From Sporothrix humicola (Eukaryota; Ascomycota; Sordariomycetes; Ophiostomatales; Ophiostomataceae), in assembly GCA_021396245.1 (NCBI GenBank), contig WNYE01000091.1, forward strand, positions 102,279 to 166,278: a DNA stretch of 64,000 bases, given 5' to 3'. Within the stretch, counting starts at the first letter, position 1. The number at the start of each line of letters is the position of its first letter. The notes under the pieces are model-generated. The model saw only the letters and a list, made by a program, of their open reading frames with translations. It ran no database searches and was not told where the DNA came from. The translations under genes were made by a program, and so were the position numbers. This document shows positions 1-8,835 of the stretch, in pieces.

Positions 1-517
1 CATCCACAATGTGCACGTGGTCTTACCAGACAGCTGGTCGGGGACCACAACGATAACGTGCGAGAAGAGGTGGGTGGATGGGCGATGTGAAGCAATCAAG
101 ACGGCATTCGATCCAGCGACAAAAGAGTGGGCGAGGACATGATCAGTTGAGAGACCGCGTTTCATTACACAAGTTATACTTCAAGAGATCGATCTGTGTC
201 ACTGCAACGGTGGCACTGTATCTTGACCTTCGTTGCATGCAACGTGCGTGTATCACATGGCTACCACGCGTGAAATTGGCGGGTTGTGTCTCGAACCAGT
301 CCCATACCGTCGTTATATGGTGTGAACTTACTTCTTTTCACCTTCCATCTTTGAGTTTCTCCTCCCGAATTAAAGTGCCACCAATCCAGGGCCTCTTGTT
401 TGAGAGGCATCCAACTTGCATACATCGCCACCGTTGTCCTCACTTGCTCTGTCGGTCAAAATCATGAAGTCACACAAAGAGAGGCAAACTACTCGAGTGC
501 CACTTCGCTCCCAAAAG
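1..517. other. Upstream intergenic segment, no gene seen
   Basis: No open frame with family features, splice pattern or RNA-gene signature is visible. The right part is probably the distal promoter of the small gene that starts at 705. Confidence 0.5.
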
Positions 518-525
518 TATAAATA
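518..525 (+). promoter_or_regulatory. TATA box of the 30-aa peptide gene
   Basis: TATAAATA lies about 180 nt before the ATG at 705. It is followed by a CT-rich tract (about 560-585) and a long CA-rich leader, the usual layout of strongly expressed genes in filamentous ascomycetes. Confidence 0.6.
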
Positions 526-704
526 GGGCCAGACTTCTCCTCAAATCGACCAACTCGAAAATTCTCTCTCTTTCTTTCTTCATCCGCAACAAGATCACCA
601 CCAGCAAAAATTGCAACAGCAAAAGCAACACAGCAACAAACCAACAAAACCAGCAACGCAAAAACCAACACCAAGACAAACCAACCACCCGGCCACCCGC
701 CAAA

Positions 705-797
705 ATGACGTACGGCGACAGCAAGAAGGAGAAGGACGCGCCCCGCCCCCAGACCCCCGGTCCCGGCGTGAGCAAGGACGACAAGGACAAGAAGTAG
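705..797 (+). CDS. Small charged peptide, 30 aa, unknown function
   Basis: The ORF runs from an ATG in good context (CAAAATG) to TAG and encodes 30 residues. The peptide is very hydrophilic: Lys/Asp/Glu-rich ends flank a Pro-rich centre (PRPQTPGPG), and it ends in DDKDKK. It has no signal peptide, cysteines or membrane segment. Support comes from context, namely a TATA box at 518-525, a CT-rich stretch and a CA-rich leader without an upstream ATG close by. A GTGTTT donor-like site directly after the stop could allow a 3' UTR intron. I do not recognise a family. It could be a short conserved stress or conidiation-type peptide, or a leader ORF of a mostly non-coding RNA. Confidence 0.5.
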   Translation: MTYGDSKKEKDAPRPQTPGPGVSKDDKDKK

Positions 798-1549
798 GTG
801 TTTCACAGCACCTATAGCCAGACCCCTTCGCTCGACAAAATGGTGCACCGTTTTGTCTCTGTGAATGTCTAGGCTCCATCGCCTGAGGGCGATTCTGTCA
901 AAGTTGACAATTTGTCGACTTTTTTTTCTTTTTGGATCAGCCGGCTTGCGATGCGATGATTTTTTCTTTCAGATAGGTAGATAGTTAGATAGCCACGTAG
1001 TTTTGTTTGGCTATTTACTTTCCAGAGATAGCTCTTTGCGTAGCTAGGCAAAAAAATAAAGATAGATGCCAAACGACACAAATGTCTTTGTACGAGTGAA
1101 CAAAACCAAGTGAACAAAAGTGTTCTTGTGGGCTCCACTTACACCAAAAGGGTCGTGGAAATAGTAAAGATTATCAAAACACTGCCGCTACTGTACTATT
1201 TGTACCGTAGTTGCTTTCTCGCCACAGTTGTGTTTGGATTTGCATTTATCATATTCATCACATTCATCACATATATTTAGCATTTTTGGAACAGGTGTTT
1301 TTTTAATTTTTTTTTTGTTTTTCTGTTATGTTATCAACTTTTTTTTTGCTTTTCTAGGACAAAGAAATCGAACAAAGGGAAAACAAAGCGAGGGGACGAA
1401 GAAATGAAAGTCATTTTCTTCCACAACAATAAGCTTGTACTTCCCTTTTATGCCTTTGCTAATCTGCAAAGGTAAAGGCATTCGCCTTTTACTCACCTCT
1501 TACTTCACCATGGGTCCCCGTGTGCTTGTCTTTAACCTACATTGGTCGC
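798..1549. other. Intergenic, A/T-rich 3' flanks
   Basis: This is the 3' flank of the small peptide gene and of the leftward gene ending at 1550. It contains T-rich tracts (about 1299-1350). No further gene is seen. Confidence 0.5.
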
Positions 1550-3148
1550 TTAGCCAAGGAAAATGTCCAGGAAGGAAATTTTCTTGCTCTTCTTGCTCCG
1601 GCTACGGGTGCGAGAGTAGCTCTCGTCGTTGACAAAGAAGCTAGAATTCTGACCTCCGTAGAAGGTCGGCTCGCGCAGATCTTCGCGCTGGCGCTGCCGA
1701 CGAAGACGGTGGCCGTCACCACCACCACCGCGAGTAGGGCTTGGACTAAGGTGGCGGTGGCCGCTGGAGCGACGGGGAGGCGGAGGAGGGGGCGGAGGGG
1801 GAGGCGGCGCACCGAAGCCGGGGCCACTAGCAAAACCACCGCCAAAGCTGGGGCCGCTGCCAAAGCTGGGGCGCGGGCCCGAGAAGGAGTTGGCACGGCG
1901 GCGACCACCAGGGGCAGGACCAGGAAACGGGCCAGGAAACGGGCCAGGAACAGGGCCCGGAGCAAGGCCCGGAGCAGGGCCGAAGCCGCCAAAAGCACTA
2001 TTACCGAAGCCGGATCCACGTCCAGAACCGGGGTTGCGGTAATAGCTAGACGACGACGGGGGCGGACGGCTCGAAGTAATCGTGCTCGTGGGGAACGCGT
2101 CGCTGGGGTGAGTGGCGTTGACAATGTTGACACCGCCAGCGGAAGCAGCGCCGAAGCCGGTGCTGTAGCCGGAACTATAACCAGAGCTATAGCTCGGACC
2201 AGAGCCCGAACCAAGGCCGGAGCCAGAAGTCGAGCCAAAGCCCGAGCTAGAGCCGTAGCCAGAGCTCATGGGGCGGGACGAATAACTAATGGGGCCAGGG
2301 GGCGGGCGGGAGTAGCTGGCCGGGCCGGGAGTCGAGCCCGAGCCATAGCCGGAGCTAAAGCTAGAACTAACACCTGAACCGAAGCCACCGTAAGCGCCGC
2401 TGCCGCTGCTGCTGCCGGGGCGGCTGGAGCTGGAGAACGACGGAACCTGCGAGTAGGCAGACGGGTTCAGCCGCACAGCGCCGCGGGAGCGGCCACGACC
2501 ACGGTCGCAAGGCTCGCCGAAAGCAGCGTCGTCGTCCTTGCGCGACGAGCGACGGCCACGGCTTGGAATGCGAGCCGAGGAGGTGGGAGGTGGGAAGGGG
2601 AGGTCGGCCGGAACGCCGCGGCTACGACCCTGGAATGGCGGAGGCTGGGCTGCACCCTGGGACGGGTACATCGGGGCGTATCCAGGATAAGAGGGCGGGT
2701 CCGAAACCGCGGGAGGGAATGCAGCAAAGCCAGAGGCACTGCCGTAGCCACTACCATGACCACTACCATAGCCGCTGCGGGAGTAGCCAGACGAGCTATG
2801 GTAAGAGGCATCGGAATAGGGGTAGCCCGAGTCCCCATCGTGGATGATGGGCTTGGGGTAGCTCGCGTCGCCATCAATAATGATGGGGCCGCGGCCCGTG
2901 GAGGCACCCCGAGGGCGAGGAGGAGGGGGGTTGGGGAAAAAAGGGTTGCTGGGCTCGGGGCCGGGGCCGGGGCCAGGATATCCATTGGTCAGCGTTGCGG
3001 GGTTGTACGTATATCCCGAGTAGGTACCTGGGGTGGTCCGAGTGCGGCCGGAGTAGTTGTCATCGAAGTTGTCCATGGGATCCTTGGACCGCTTCGACTT
3101 GGAACGGCTCTTCGGCCGGCGCGAGTGGTGGGAACCGCTGCGGTACAT
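1550..3148 (-). CDS. Low-complexity Gly/Ser/Tyr/Pro-rich protein, 532 aa
   Basis: A single exon starts at the first true ATG (MYRSGSHHSRR). The open frame extends upstream only through a TTG codon. The N-terminus is basic (RRPKSRSKSKRSK). The body is almost wholly disordered, with repeated SGYGSGHGSGYGS and GSGFGNSAFGGFG-like segments, and a run of about a dozen prolines precedes the C-terminus. The last 45 residues look different: a REPTFYGGQNSSFF segment, an RSRSKKSKK basic stretch and a hydrophobic end (ISFLDIFLG). No enzyme domain, signal peptide or membrane span is seen. Composition resembles prion-like or condensate-forming RNA-binding tails, but no RNA-binding domain is present. The opposite strand is also open because of composition and is treated as a shadow. 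Confidence 0.7.
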   Translation of the reverse strand: MYRSGSHHSRRPKSRSKSKRSKDPMDNFDDNYSGRTRTTPGTYSGYTYNPATLTNGYPGPGPGPEPSNPFFPNPPPPRPRGASTGRGPIIIDGDASYPKPIIHDGDSGYPYSDASYHSSSGYSRSGYGSGHGSGYGSASGFAAFPPAVSDPPSYPGYAPMYPSQGAAQPPPFQGRSRGVPADLPFPPPTSSARIPSRGRRSSRKDDDAAFGEPCDRGRGRSRGAVRLNPSAYSQVPSFSSSSRPGSSSGSGAYGGFGSGVSSSFSSGYGSGSTPGPASYSRPPPGPISYSSRPMSSGYGSSSGFGSTSGSGLGSGSGPSYSSGYSSGYSTGFGAASAGGVNIVNATHPSDAFPTSTITSSRPPPSSSSYYRNPGSGRGSGFGNSAFGGFGPAPGLAPGPVPGPFPGPFPGPAPGGRRRANSFSGPRPSFGSGPSFGGGFASGPGFGAPPPPPPPPPPPRRSSGHRHLSPSPTRGGGGDGHRLRRQRQREDLREPTFYGGQNSSFFVNDESYSRTRSRSKKSKKISFLDIFLG

Positions 3149-3949
3149 CTTGGTACGCAAGATGTTGCAGCTTCTTGACTTTGATCTGAAAGACGAAAAC
3201 GCGAGAAACAGCGTGGGCGAGGTCGACTGGGTTCGTCGACTTCTAGTAGCTTGGCCAGTTGCTTTCTATCTTTGAAATTGGGATGAGGAGAGAAGAAGCA
3301 AAAGAAAGAGATTACGGCCTGACTGGCCTGACTGTTTTATACCATCAGGACTGGCCATTCTGAACAAAGAAGCACATCGATGTGGATATTCATGGACTGT
3401 CGTGATGGTTTTGTGCAGATGCGCTTTGTTCATGAACGGGTTTGGCGTCTACACAAGTGTGCTAGATGGAATCTTATTTTTGTTCGCGAACATACACAGG
3501 CTTCAAATTGAGAACAGTTGCTTGGTACTTTGAGAAGATTCATGTTCATTTAAATTTTGATTTTGATTTGATTTGATTTGATTTCTTTCAATCATATTAA
3601 ATTTTTGTGTTCAATTTTTGGAAAAAAGAATTAAGCCGAATTAATGCGTGATAACTCCTGTTACCAAGTGAAAAATCAAGAAAACATGCCGAATTACTGC
3701 AGATTTTGCGTGAAAGTAATTGCAAGAATAATTCGGTCCAACAAAATTGATGAAAATAAACAAACACTTCCCATAAGTCTGCGAGCTTCAGCTCCAATAT
3801 TTTCTCCCTTAAATGCAGCACATCATCAACAAACATTGTAGTCTGTAGCGCGAGACTTTCGACTTATTCTATGGGCTGCCTTATTGTGATCAAATCGACC
3901 CGGCGCGTTCATATATTTGTTCTCGCTGGAGCACACCCCATAAAGCGTG
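3149..3949. other. Intergenic, promoter of the leftward low-complexity gene
   Basis: A TATAAA on the minus strand near 3336-3342 lies about 190 nt before the ATG at 3148. The rest is A/T-rich, including a GATTT-type short repeat near 3560-3590, and holds no convincing gene. Confidence 0.45.
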
Positions 3950-4465
3950 CTAAGGTCTCCCGCCAGTAGTCAAGCAGTCCAACTTGTGTTTGTGCTTGCG
4001 CTTTGAGTGTGTGCAAGAAGAATGGTGGCCATCTCCAACGCCGTGACCGTAGTACCAGTCGTGACTACCACCATAGATAGAATTGCAAAAGTCATATCCC
4101 GTGACGTATCCTTTGTAAAATGCCTCGACAATGTCGTTGACCGGGCGTGAGCGTTTCTTTTGCCTGGACAATAAGGGCTGGGAGAATTTGTGCGTCGACT
4201 TGGACTTGCTTCTAATGCTATCATTGGAGTGGCAAACGGTGTAATCGCCCGAGTGGTGCTTCCAGAAGGCGTCCCAGTCCCAGCCAGCCGTGGACTTCTT
4301 TGACTTGTACCTGCTGCAGTGGTGGCAAGGATGGCAATACGAATAGTAACCTAAACCATCACCGTTGTAGTATCCATAGTCCCCGTAGTAGATGCTGAGG
4401 CAATGATAAAAGTATCCATAATCAGGCTGTTTGCGGCGACAGCCGTCGTCGTACTTGTGAGGCAT
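3950..4465 (-). CDS. Tyr/His/Cys-rich protein, 171 aa, unknown
   Basis: The start is the ATG at 4465 (MPHKYDDGCRRK). The longer open frame to 4612 begins without a usable ATG. The N-terminal half is strikingly rich in Tyr, Gly, His and Cys (for example YYGDYGYYNGDGLGYY and CHPCHHCSRY). A basic middle (SRQKKRSRP) is followed by a more ordinary segment (NDIVEAFYKGYVTGYDF), then a second Tyr/His cluster (DWYYGHGVGDGHH) and a KRKHKHK tail. The CxxCxxC pattern plus many histidines suggests metal binding, but no named domain is recognised. There is no signal peptide. It is a real but orphan-like gene by composition; expression data would decide. Confidence 0.45.
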   Translation of the reverse strand: MPHKYDDGCRRKQPDYGYFYHCLSIYYGDYGYYNGDGLGYYSYCHPCHHCSRYKSKKSTAGWDWDAFWKHHSGDYTVCHSNDSIRSKSKSTHKFSQPLLSRQKKRSRPVNDIVEAFYKGYVTGYDFCNSIYGGSHDWYYGHGVGDGHHSSCTHSKRKHKHKLDCLTTGGRP

Positions 4466-5020
4466 ATTTTCAGAGATATAAAGTTCTTGATTCTGGTCCT
4501 TCGCAATGGCGACGCTGGGAAAGTTGGCAAAGGAAAGTTTGATGTAATATGTACGAGCAGAAAGAAGACAAGCTGTGACTTTCAGTTTATAGCTTTCCCT
4601 TGAGACAAACACAGTTGTTTGAACTTATGATTTAACCCATGTATTATGTTGTTGACGCCTCATTCATGATCGACGAGTTCTTTGTTGTCTCGGGTGTTCG
4701 TCACCGCCGGTTGTGAGGGCTCACAGGGTATGATGGGGCATAAAAGGGGCATTTCTACGAATATTTACAAAAAATCACATTTTCTTTTTTTTTTAAATTT
4801 TTTTTTAATTGTCGTAAAACTCAACGTATTCTGAAATAGATTTAGATCACGGCAAAACAAGAACTAATTACCCAAAAAAGCTATCGCGAGGCGGACCCAG
4901 CCGCTTGCAAGCACAGCACAGGCATCTGATGCACGACATCTTGTCTACAGCTGTACACTTGTACAGTGATACTGCGTCTAATAAATCAGAGAATATTCTG
5001 TGGAAAAAGGAAAAAAAGAC
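4466..5020. other. Intergenic, A/T-rich
   Basis: It contains poly-T and poly-A tracts near 4785-4808 and no convincing gene. Confidence 0.45.
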
Positions 5021-5156
5021 CTCACTTATAGGTCAGGCCCGACGACGACGTGGTGGTCTTGGGTCCGTCGCTGTTGACTGAAGCTCTCACCGTGGAAGAC
5101 GAGCCGCCAATGCTGGACGAGAGTTAAGTGCCCGTGAATCCAGAGAAGGTGGACAT
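5021..5156 (-). pseudogene. Candidate small gene interrupted by one in-frame TAA
   Basis: Reading leftward from the ATG at 5156 gives 10 residues (MSTFSGFTGT) and then TAA (5126-5124). The same frame then stays open for 33 more codons (from LSSSIGGSSSTVRAS to SGLTYK) and stops at TGA (5023-5021). The region has gene-like surroundings: a minus-strand TATATATAAA at 5301-5310, about 145 nt upstream, and a CA-rich leader. A competing reading is that GTATGT at 5158-5153 is an intron donor and the CAG ending at 5113 an acceptor (46 nt, CTTAAC branch-like). That splice would remove both the ATG and the TAA and leave no obvious start. Either a decayed small gene, a regulated splice or a read-through case is possible. 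Confidence 0.35.
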
Positions 5157-5580
5157 ACTTCGAAGTGCTTGATGTGCTGATTAGTGGGTGATGTGTTGAG
5201 ATATTAGGTTAAGAGCAAAAGCGTTGTGCCGGAGGTGATCCTGAGTCGGAGTGACGAATAGCAAACATGTTCTGGATCAATTCTGGCTACAAAAGGCACG
5301 TTTATATATATGATTCCACGTAGTGAGGTCACTGAGCATCTACGGCGTGGAAGCAAGCTGTATCGTCACCAAGGTGAGCACGTTGTACAGTAGAATAGCT
5401 GATCTTAAACAGAAGGACTCATATGAATGAAAAAATGTATCGAGCTTGTTAGTGAGTCTATTGTTCGTTCAAATCATGGTTCAAAAGCTACCTAATACTA
5501 TTCCGTATCACTGTTCACCATATTCTATCGTCTCATCGTCAAACGTCACCTCGTCACAACCCATCTACTCACCCTGTCAC
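5157..5580. other. Intergenic
   Basis: The left part is the leader and promoter of the small ORF. The right part is the 3' flank of the monooxygenase gene. Nothing else is seen. Confidence 0.4.
5301..5310 (-). promoter_or_regulatory. TATA box for the small interrupted ORF
   Basis: TATATATAAA on the minus strand is followed by a C/A-rich leader leading to the ATG at 5156. Confidence 0.4.
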
Positions 5581-6918
5581 TCACTTCGCCCCCAGAGCAG
5601 CCAAATACAGAGCCTTCACTTCGGCCTGCATCTTCTCTAGGTCATACTTCCATATCGTATGGAAGCGCCAGGTGATTTCGGAGCCAAAGGTGACTGGGTC
5701 TTTGCCCTTGTTGGGCTCCGGCCCTTCCCACTGGAACAGGTTGACGGCGTCGCGGGTCGCGCGGACCAGCCACTGCGTGCGTTCGTAGCGGACCTTGCTG
5801 TAGGCCGACAAAGCGCTGTCGACGGTCGACGGGTCCTTGACTTCAGCCAGGACGGTCGAGAGTGCAAGAGCGTCCTCAATACCAAATCCGGCGCCCGATC
5901 CTAGGTGAGGACCGGCAGCATGGGCGGCATCGCCGGCCAGGGCAACACGGCCGCGGTTGTAGTTGGGCACTGGGTGTTCGAGCATGTCGAAAATGGCCCA
6001 GCGATCGGGAGATTCGGGCAGCAGGCCAACGACGCCGCGAGGGGTGGCCTGCCAGTTGGCAAAGACCGCCTCGGCATCGGAGCGGCGACCTCTCCCGGTT
6101 GTCTGGCGGTTGGCGACGCCCGTGTCGTTGGACGGCCTGCCATTGGCCTCTATGCCCTCTCTGTCCTCCTTGCTCTCAACGCCGGCTGCCGTGTCCTGCG
6201 TCTGCCACGGTTTCAGGTCGCTGACGACCACCAACACGTTGAGCATGGCGCCCTTGGCAACGGGATAGGTAATGGCGTGTGCTCCGGGCCCATTGTACAT
6301 GAACCGCGACGACGAGCGTTCCTTTCCGATCGAGGCCACGGCGGCGTCCATGGGCACGACGGCCCGGAAGCAGTACTGGTGCGTGTACGTGGCGCCGTAT
6401 TCGGGCCCGAACAGCAGGTTGCGCATCCGGGACCACACGCCGTCGGCGCCGATGACGACGTGGGCAGAGGCGGTGCTTCCATCGGCGAACGTCAAGGAGA
6501 CGGGCCCATTGGTCGGATCGTTGACGGCCACAACCTCTTTTCCGAACTGGACGTGGTTGGTGTCAACGAGAGCCGCCCAGGCACCCAGAATCTCCGATCG
6601 GCGGCCGCCCTGGAAGCCGTCTTTGCCCAGGTGCAGCCGGTAGACAAAGTCGTCCGTCTGGAACCCGTCGATCCACTGGAAGTAGTCGAGGCCGTTGGGC
6701 GTGACGGCTTCCTTGAAGGCCGCGTGCAGTTGCGGATCAATCAAGGTCATGGCGATCTCCGCATTGGGGCTGAGGCCGATGCCCGCGCCAAACTCGGAGA
6801 ACCCGGCGGCGCGTTCGTAGATCGTAAACGAGACGCCGCGGGCACGCAGGCCAATGGCCAGCACGAGGCCTGTAATTCCGCCGCCGACAATGGCGACATG
6901 AAGAGGTTCAGATGGCAT
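5581..6918 (-). CDS. FAD-dependent monooxygenase, salicylate hydroxylase-like
   Basis: The single-exon protein has 445 aa. The chosen start (MPSEPLHVAIVGGG) puts the dinucleotide-binding motif at residues 8-15, as is normal for the family; the upstream in-frame extension has no family match. Visible motifs are the N-terminal GGGITG, the central DG motif (VIGADGVWSRMR) and the C-terminal GD motif (GRVALAGDAAHAAGPHLGSGAG, which closes on FAD). This is the class A flavoprotein aromatic hydroxylase fold; relatives use NAD(P)H and O2 to hydroxylate salicylate-type aromatics. A low-complexity Glu/Asn/Arg-rich insert sits between residues about 255 and 300. The substrate cannot be read from sequence. 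It lies head to head with the reductase gene at 7616, sharing about 700 bp. Confidence 0.85.
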   Translation of the reverse strand: MPSEPLHVAIVGGGITGLVLAIGLRARGVSFTIYERAAGFSEFGAGIGLSPNAEIAMTLIDPQLHAAFKEAVTPNGLDYFQWIDGFQTDDFVYRLHLGKDGFQGGRRSEILGAWAALVDTNHVQFGKEVVAVNDPTNGPVSLTFADGSTASAHVVIGADGVWSRMRNLLFGPEYGATYTHQYCFRAVVPMDAAVASIGKERSSSRFMYNGPGAHAITYPVAKGAMLNVLVVVSDLKPWQTQDTAAGVESKEDREGIEANGRPSNDTGVANRQTTGRGRRSDAEAVFANWQATPRGVVGLLPESPDRWAIFDMLEHPVPNYNRGRVALAGDAAHAAGPHLGSGAGFGIEDALALSTVLAEVKDPSTVDSALSAYSKVRYERTQWLVRATRDAVNLFQWEGPEPNKGKDPVTFGSEITWRFHTIWKYDLEKMQAEVKALYLAALGAK

Positions 6919-7615
6919 GGCGATGTGTGTATCGTAAGGAATGTGAAGGATGATGCGACTCCAAACTTCAACCACAAAGGATCGAGGTCGAGTAGAAGGA
7001 TTTAATATAATTTTGTCGATAAAACTGGCAGTGGTATGCACGAAAACGAACGTCCGTCGAGATTCACCTATCTATCCGAGCACACACACATACACGCGCA
7101 CGAGAATGGTTATGTTGCACACATCCATGTCTGCGGGGTTCTGTTTTCGTATCCGAACTCGTGGGGTGATCGACAGTACAGTCGACGCTGCAGAGAGTGG
7201 CAAACAATTGAATAGACAAATGTACCTTAATGCACACAACGGTACAGACGGGTAGAAAATTGGCGTGTTTTGATGGTATTTGATGGTGCTTCTCCTTCCA
7301 AGACGGCACAGGCCGGAGGGGCGCCACTGGAGGTCCGGATATGTGTTTTGGGTGTTTGGGTGGGCAGATGTGCATATTCTGCCGTGTTCGTCGAGATCCG
7401 TTGAACAGCCATCCAAAATCCATTCTGGGCAGTTTATGACCGCGGAGAGAGAAGGGAAAGTGACGAGAGGGGGGGGAAAAAAAGAGGGAAAGAAAACTGC
7501 TGCGATACCTGTCATTGCATCCTCGGTTTGGGTGTGATAACTTTATCTCCTCCTGGATGCAAAGTCTGAGAAGGTTTTGATCACTGAATCTGTCGTGCGA
7601 CTCGACCAAACAGCA
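6919..7615. other. Shared divergent promoter region
   Basis: This segment lies between the leftward monooxygenase and the rightward reductase. An open frame on the minus strand (to 7609) lacks any family feature and is taken as chance. Confidence 0.45.
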
Positions 7616-8835
7616 ATGTCGACAAAAGGCAAAGTTCTACTCACAGGTAGGTCGACGATTTTGTCAGCAGTTTGAAAGTCCACTTGAACATTTCACTCGA
7701 CCTCGTCGCTGACATAACAGGCGGCTCCGGCTTCATTGCCTCGCACATTCTTGACCTCCTTTTGGAGCAAGGATACTCCGTCGTGACGACTGTTCGAACG
7801 ACGGAAAAAGGAGAAGCCGTACTCTCGTCTCTTCTAGAAGACAAACGCCTCCAAGCGTCTTTTGCCATTGTCGACGATGTTTCCAGAGAAGGCGCCTTTG
7901 GCAATGTCCTTACCAACGACGGCCCGTTTGAGTATGTCATCCACACGGCCTCACCGTACCAGTTCAAGGTCGAGGATCCTGTGAGAGACCTGCTTGATCC
8001 AGCCTTGCGAGGGACAACAGGTCTTCTCCGGTCCATTCAGAAGCTGGCGCCTTCCGTCAAGCGAGTCGTCTTGACGTCCTCGTCTGCTGCGATGCTCAAC
8101 CCCGCCAAGCATGCCGCCGTCTACAACGAGTCCTGCTGGCGGCCCATGACCTGGGCAGAAGCACAGCTGCCGCAGAATGCATACGAAGCGAGCAAAGTCT
8201 TTGCAGAACGGGCAGCGTGGGCTTTGGTGAATGGAAGCGACGATGTTGAGACAGCCGGCGAGACGGCTGCCACAGGCCTTCCACGCGCGACGGCATTCGA
8301 CCTTGCTGTCATCAACTGCACCTATACTTTCGGTCCTGTCCAGCGGTGGCTCTCTTCCCTCAAAAGTGTCAACGCATCCAATCAGCGCATCCGGGACTTG
8401 GTTCTGGGCAAGTGGACACCGGAAAACGGTGGCGTACCTCTGACACGGCCCGTGTTCACCTGGGTCGACGTCCGCGACGTGGCACTCGCTCACGTCCAGG
8501 CCATGGAGACTCCTGAAGCTGGCGGGCATCGCTTCTATGTTGTCGGCGGACACTTTAGCAATGGCCGGCTGGTAAATATTGTGAGAGATGCGTGGACGGG
8601 CGATAACAACACGAAGAAGCTCGTGGGTAGACTCCCCTCTGCAGACAACACGCCCGACGACTTGCCGGCGGATGTCTACCAGTTTAACAACCAGCAGTCG
8701 CGGGATGTTTTGGGTTTGAACAAGTATCGGACTTTGGAAGAGAGTGTAATGGATATTGTTGATTCGTTGCTGCTGTTGGAGGGTCGGGTGGGTGGTGGTG
8801 ACAATGTTGGAGCTGGTCTTGTTGCCGGAAAATGA
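7616..8835 (+). CDS. NAD(P)-dependent epimerase/ketoreductase (extended SDR)
   Basis: Two exons, 7616-7646 and 7721-8835, encode 381 aa. The 74-nt intron (GTAGGT donor, CTGAC branch, ACAG acceptor) interrupts the nucleotide-binding loop, and splicing restores TGGSGFIAS at residues 10-18. Other family marks are the catalytic Ser region (VVLTSSSAAM) and the YxxxK pair (AYEASKVFAE). These place it in the extended short-chain dehydrogenases near dihydroflavonol/cinnamoyl-CoA reductases and yeast Gre2-type methylglyoxal/ketone reductases. It would reduce a carbonyl with NADPH in the cytosol; the substrate is unknown. It is divergent from the monooxygenase at 5581-6918, which suggests possible co-regulation. 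The C-terminal 30 residues, Gly/Val-rich, are not typical of the family. Confidence 0.85.

Noticed and set aside
1520..2377. Plus-strand 285-codon frame opposite the low-complexity gene
   Set aside because: Ala/Arg/Thr-only composition produced by the complement of Gly/Ser/Pro codons. No start context.
5905..7005. Plus-strand 366-codon frame opposite the FAD monooxygenase
   Set aside because: Complete antisense shadow of a motif-verified gene, explained by codon bias.
7064..7609. 181-codon minus-strand frame in the divergent promoter
   Set aside because: No family features; it overlaps the leader of the reductase gene and has no supporting splice pattern.
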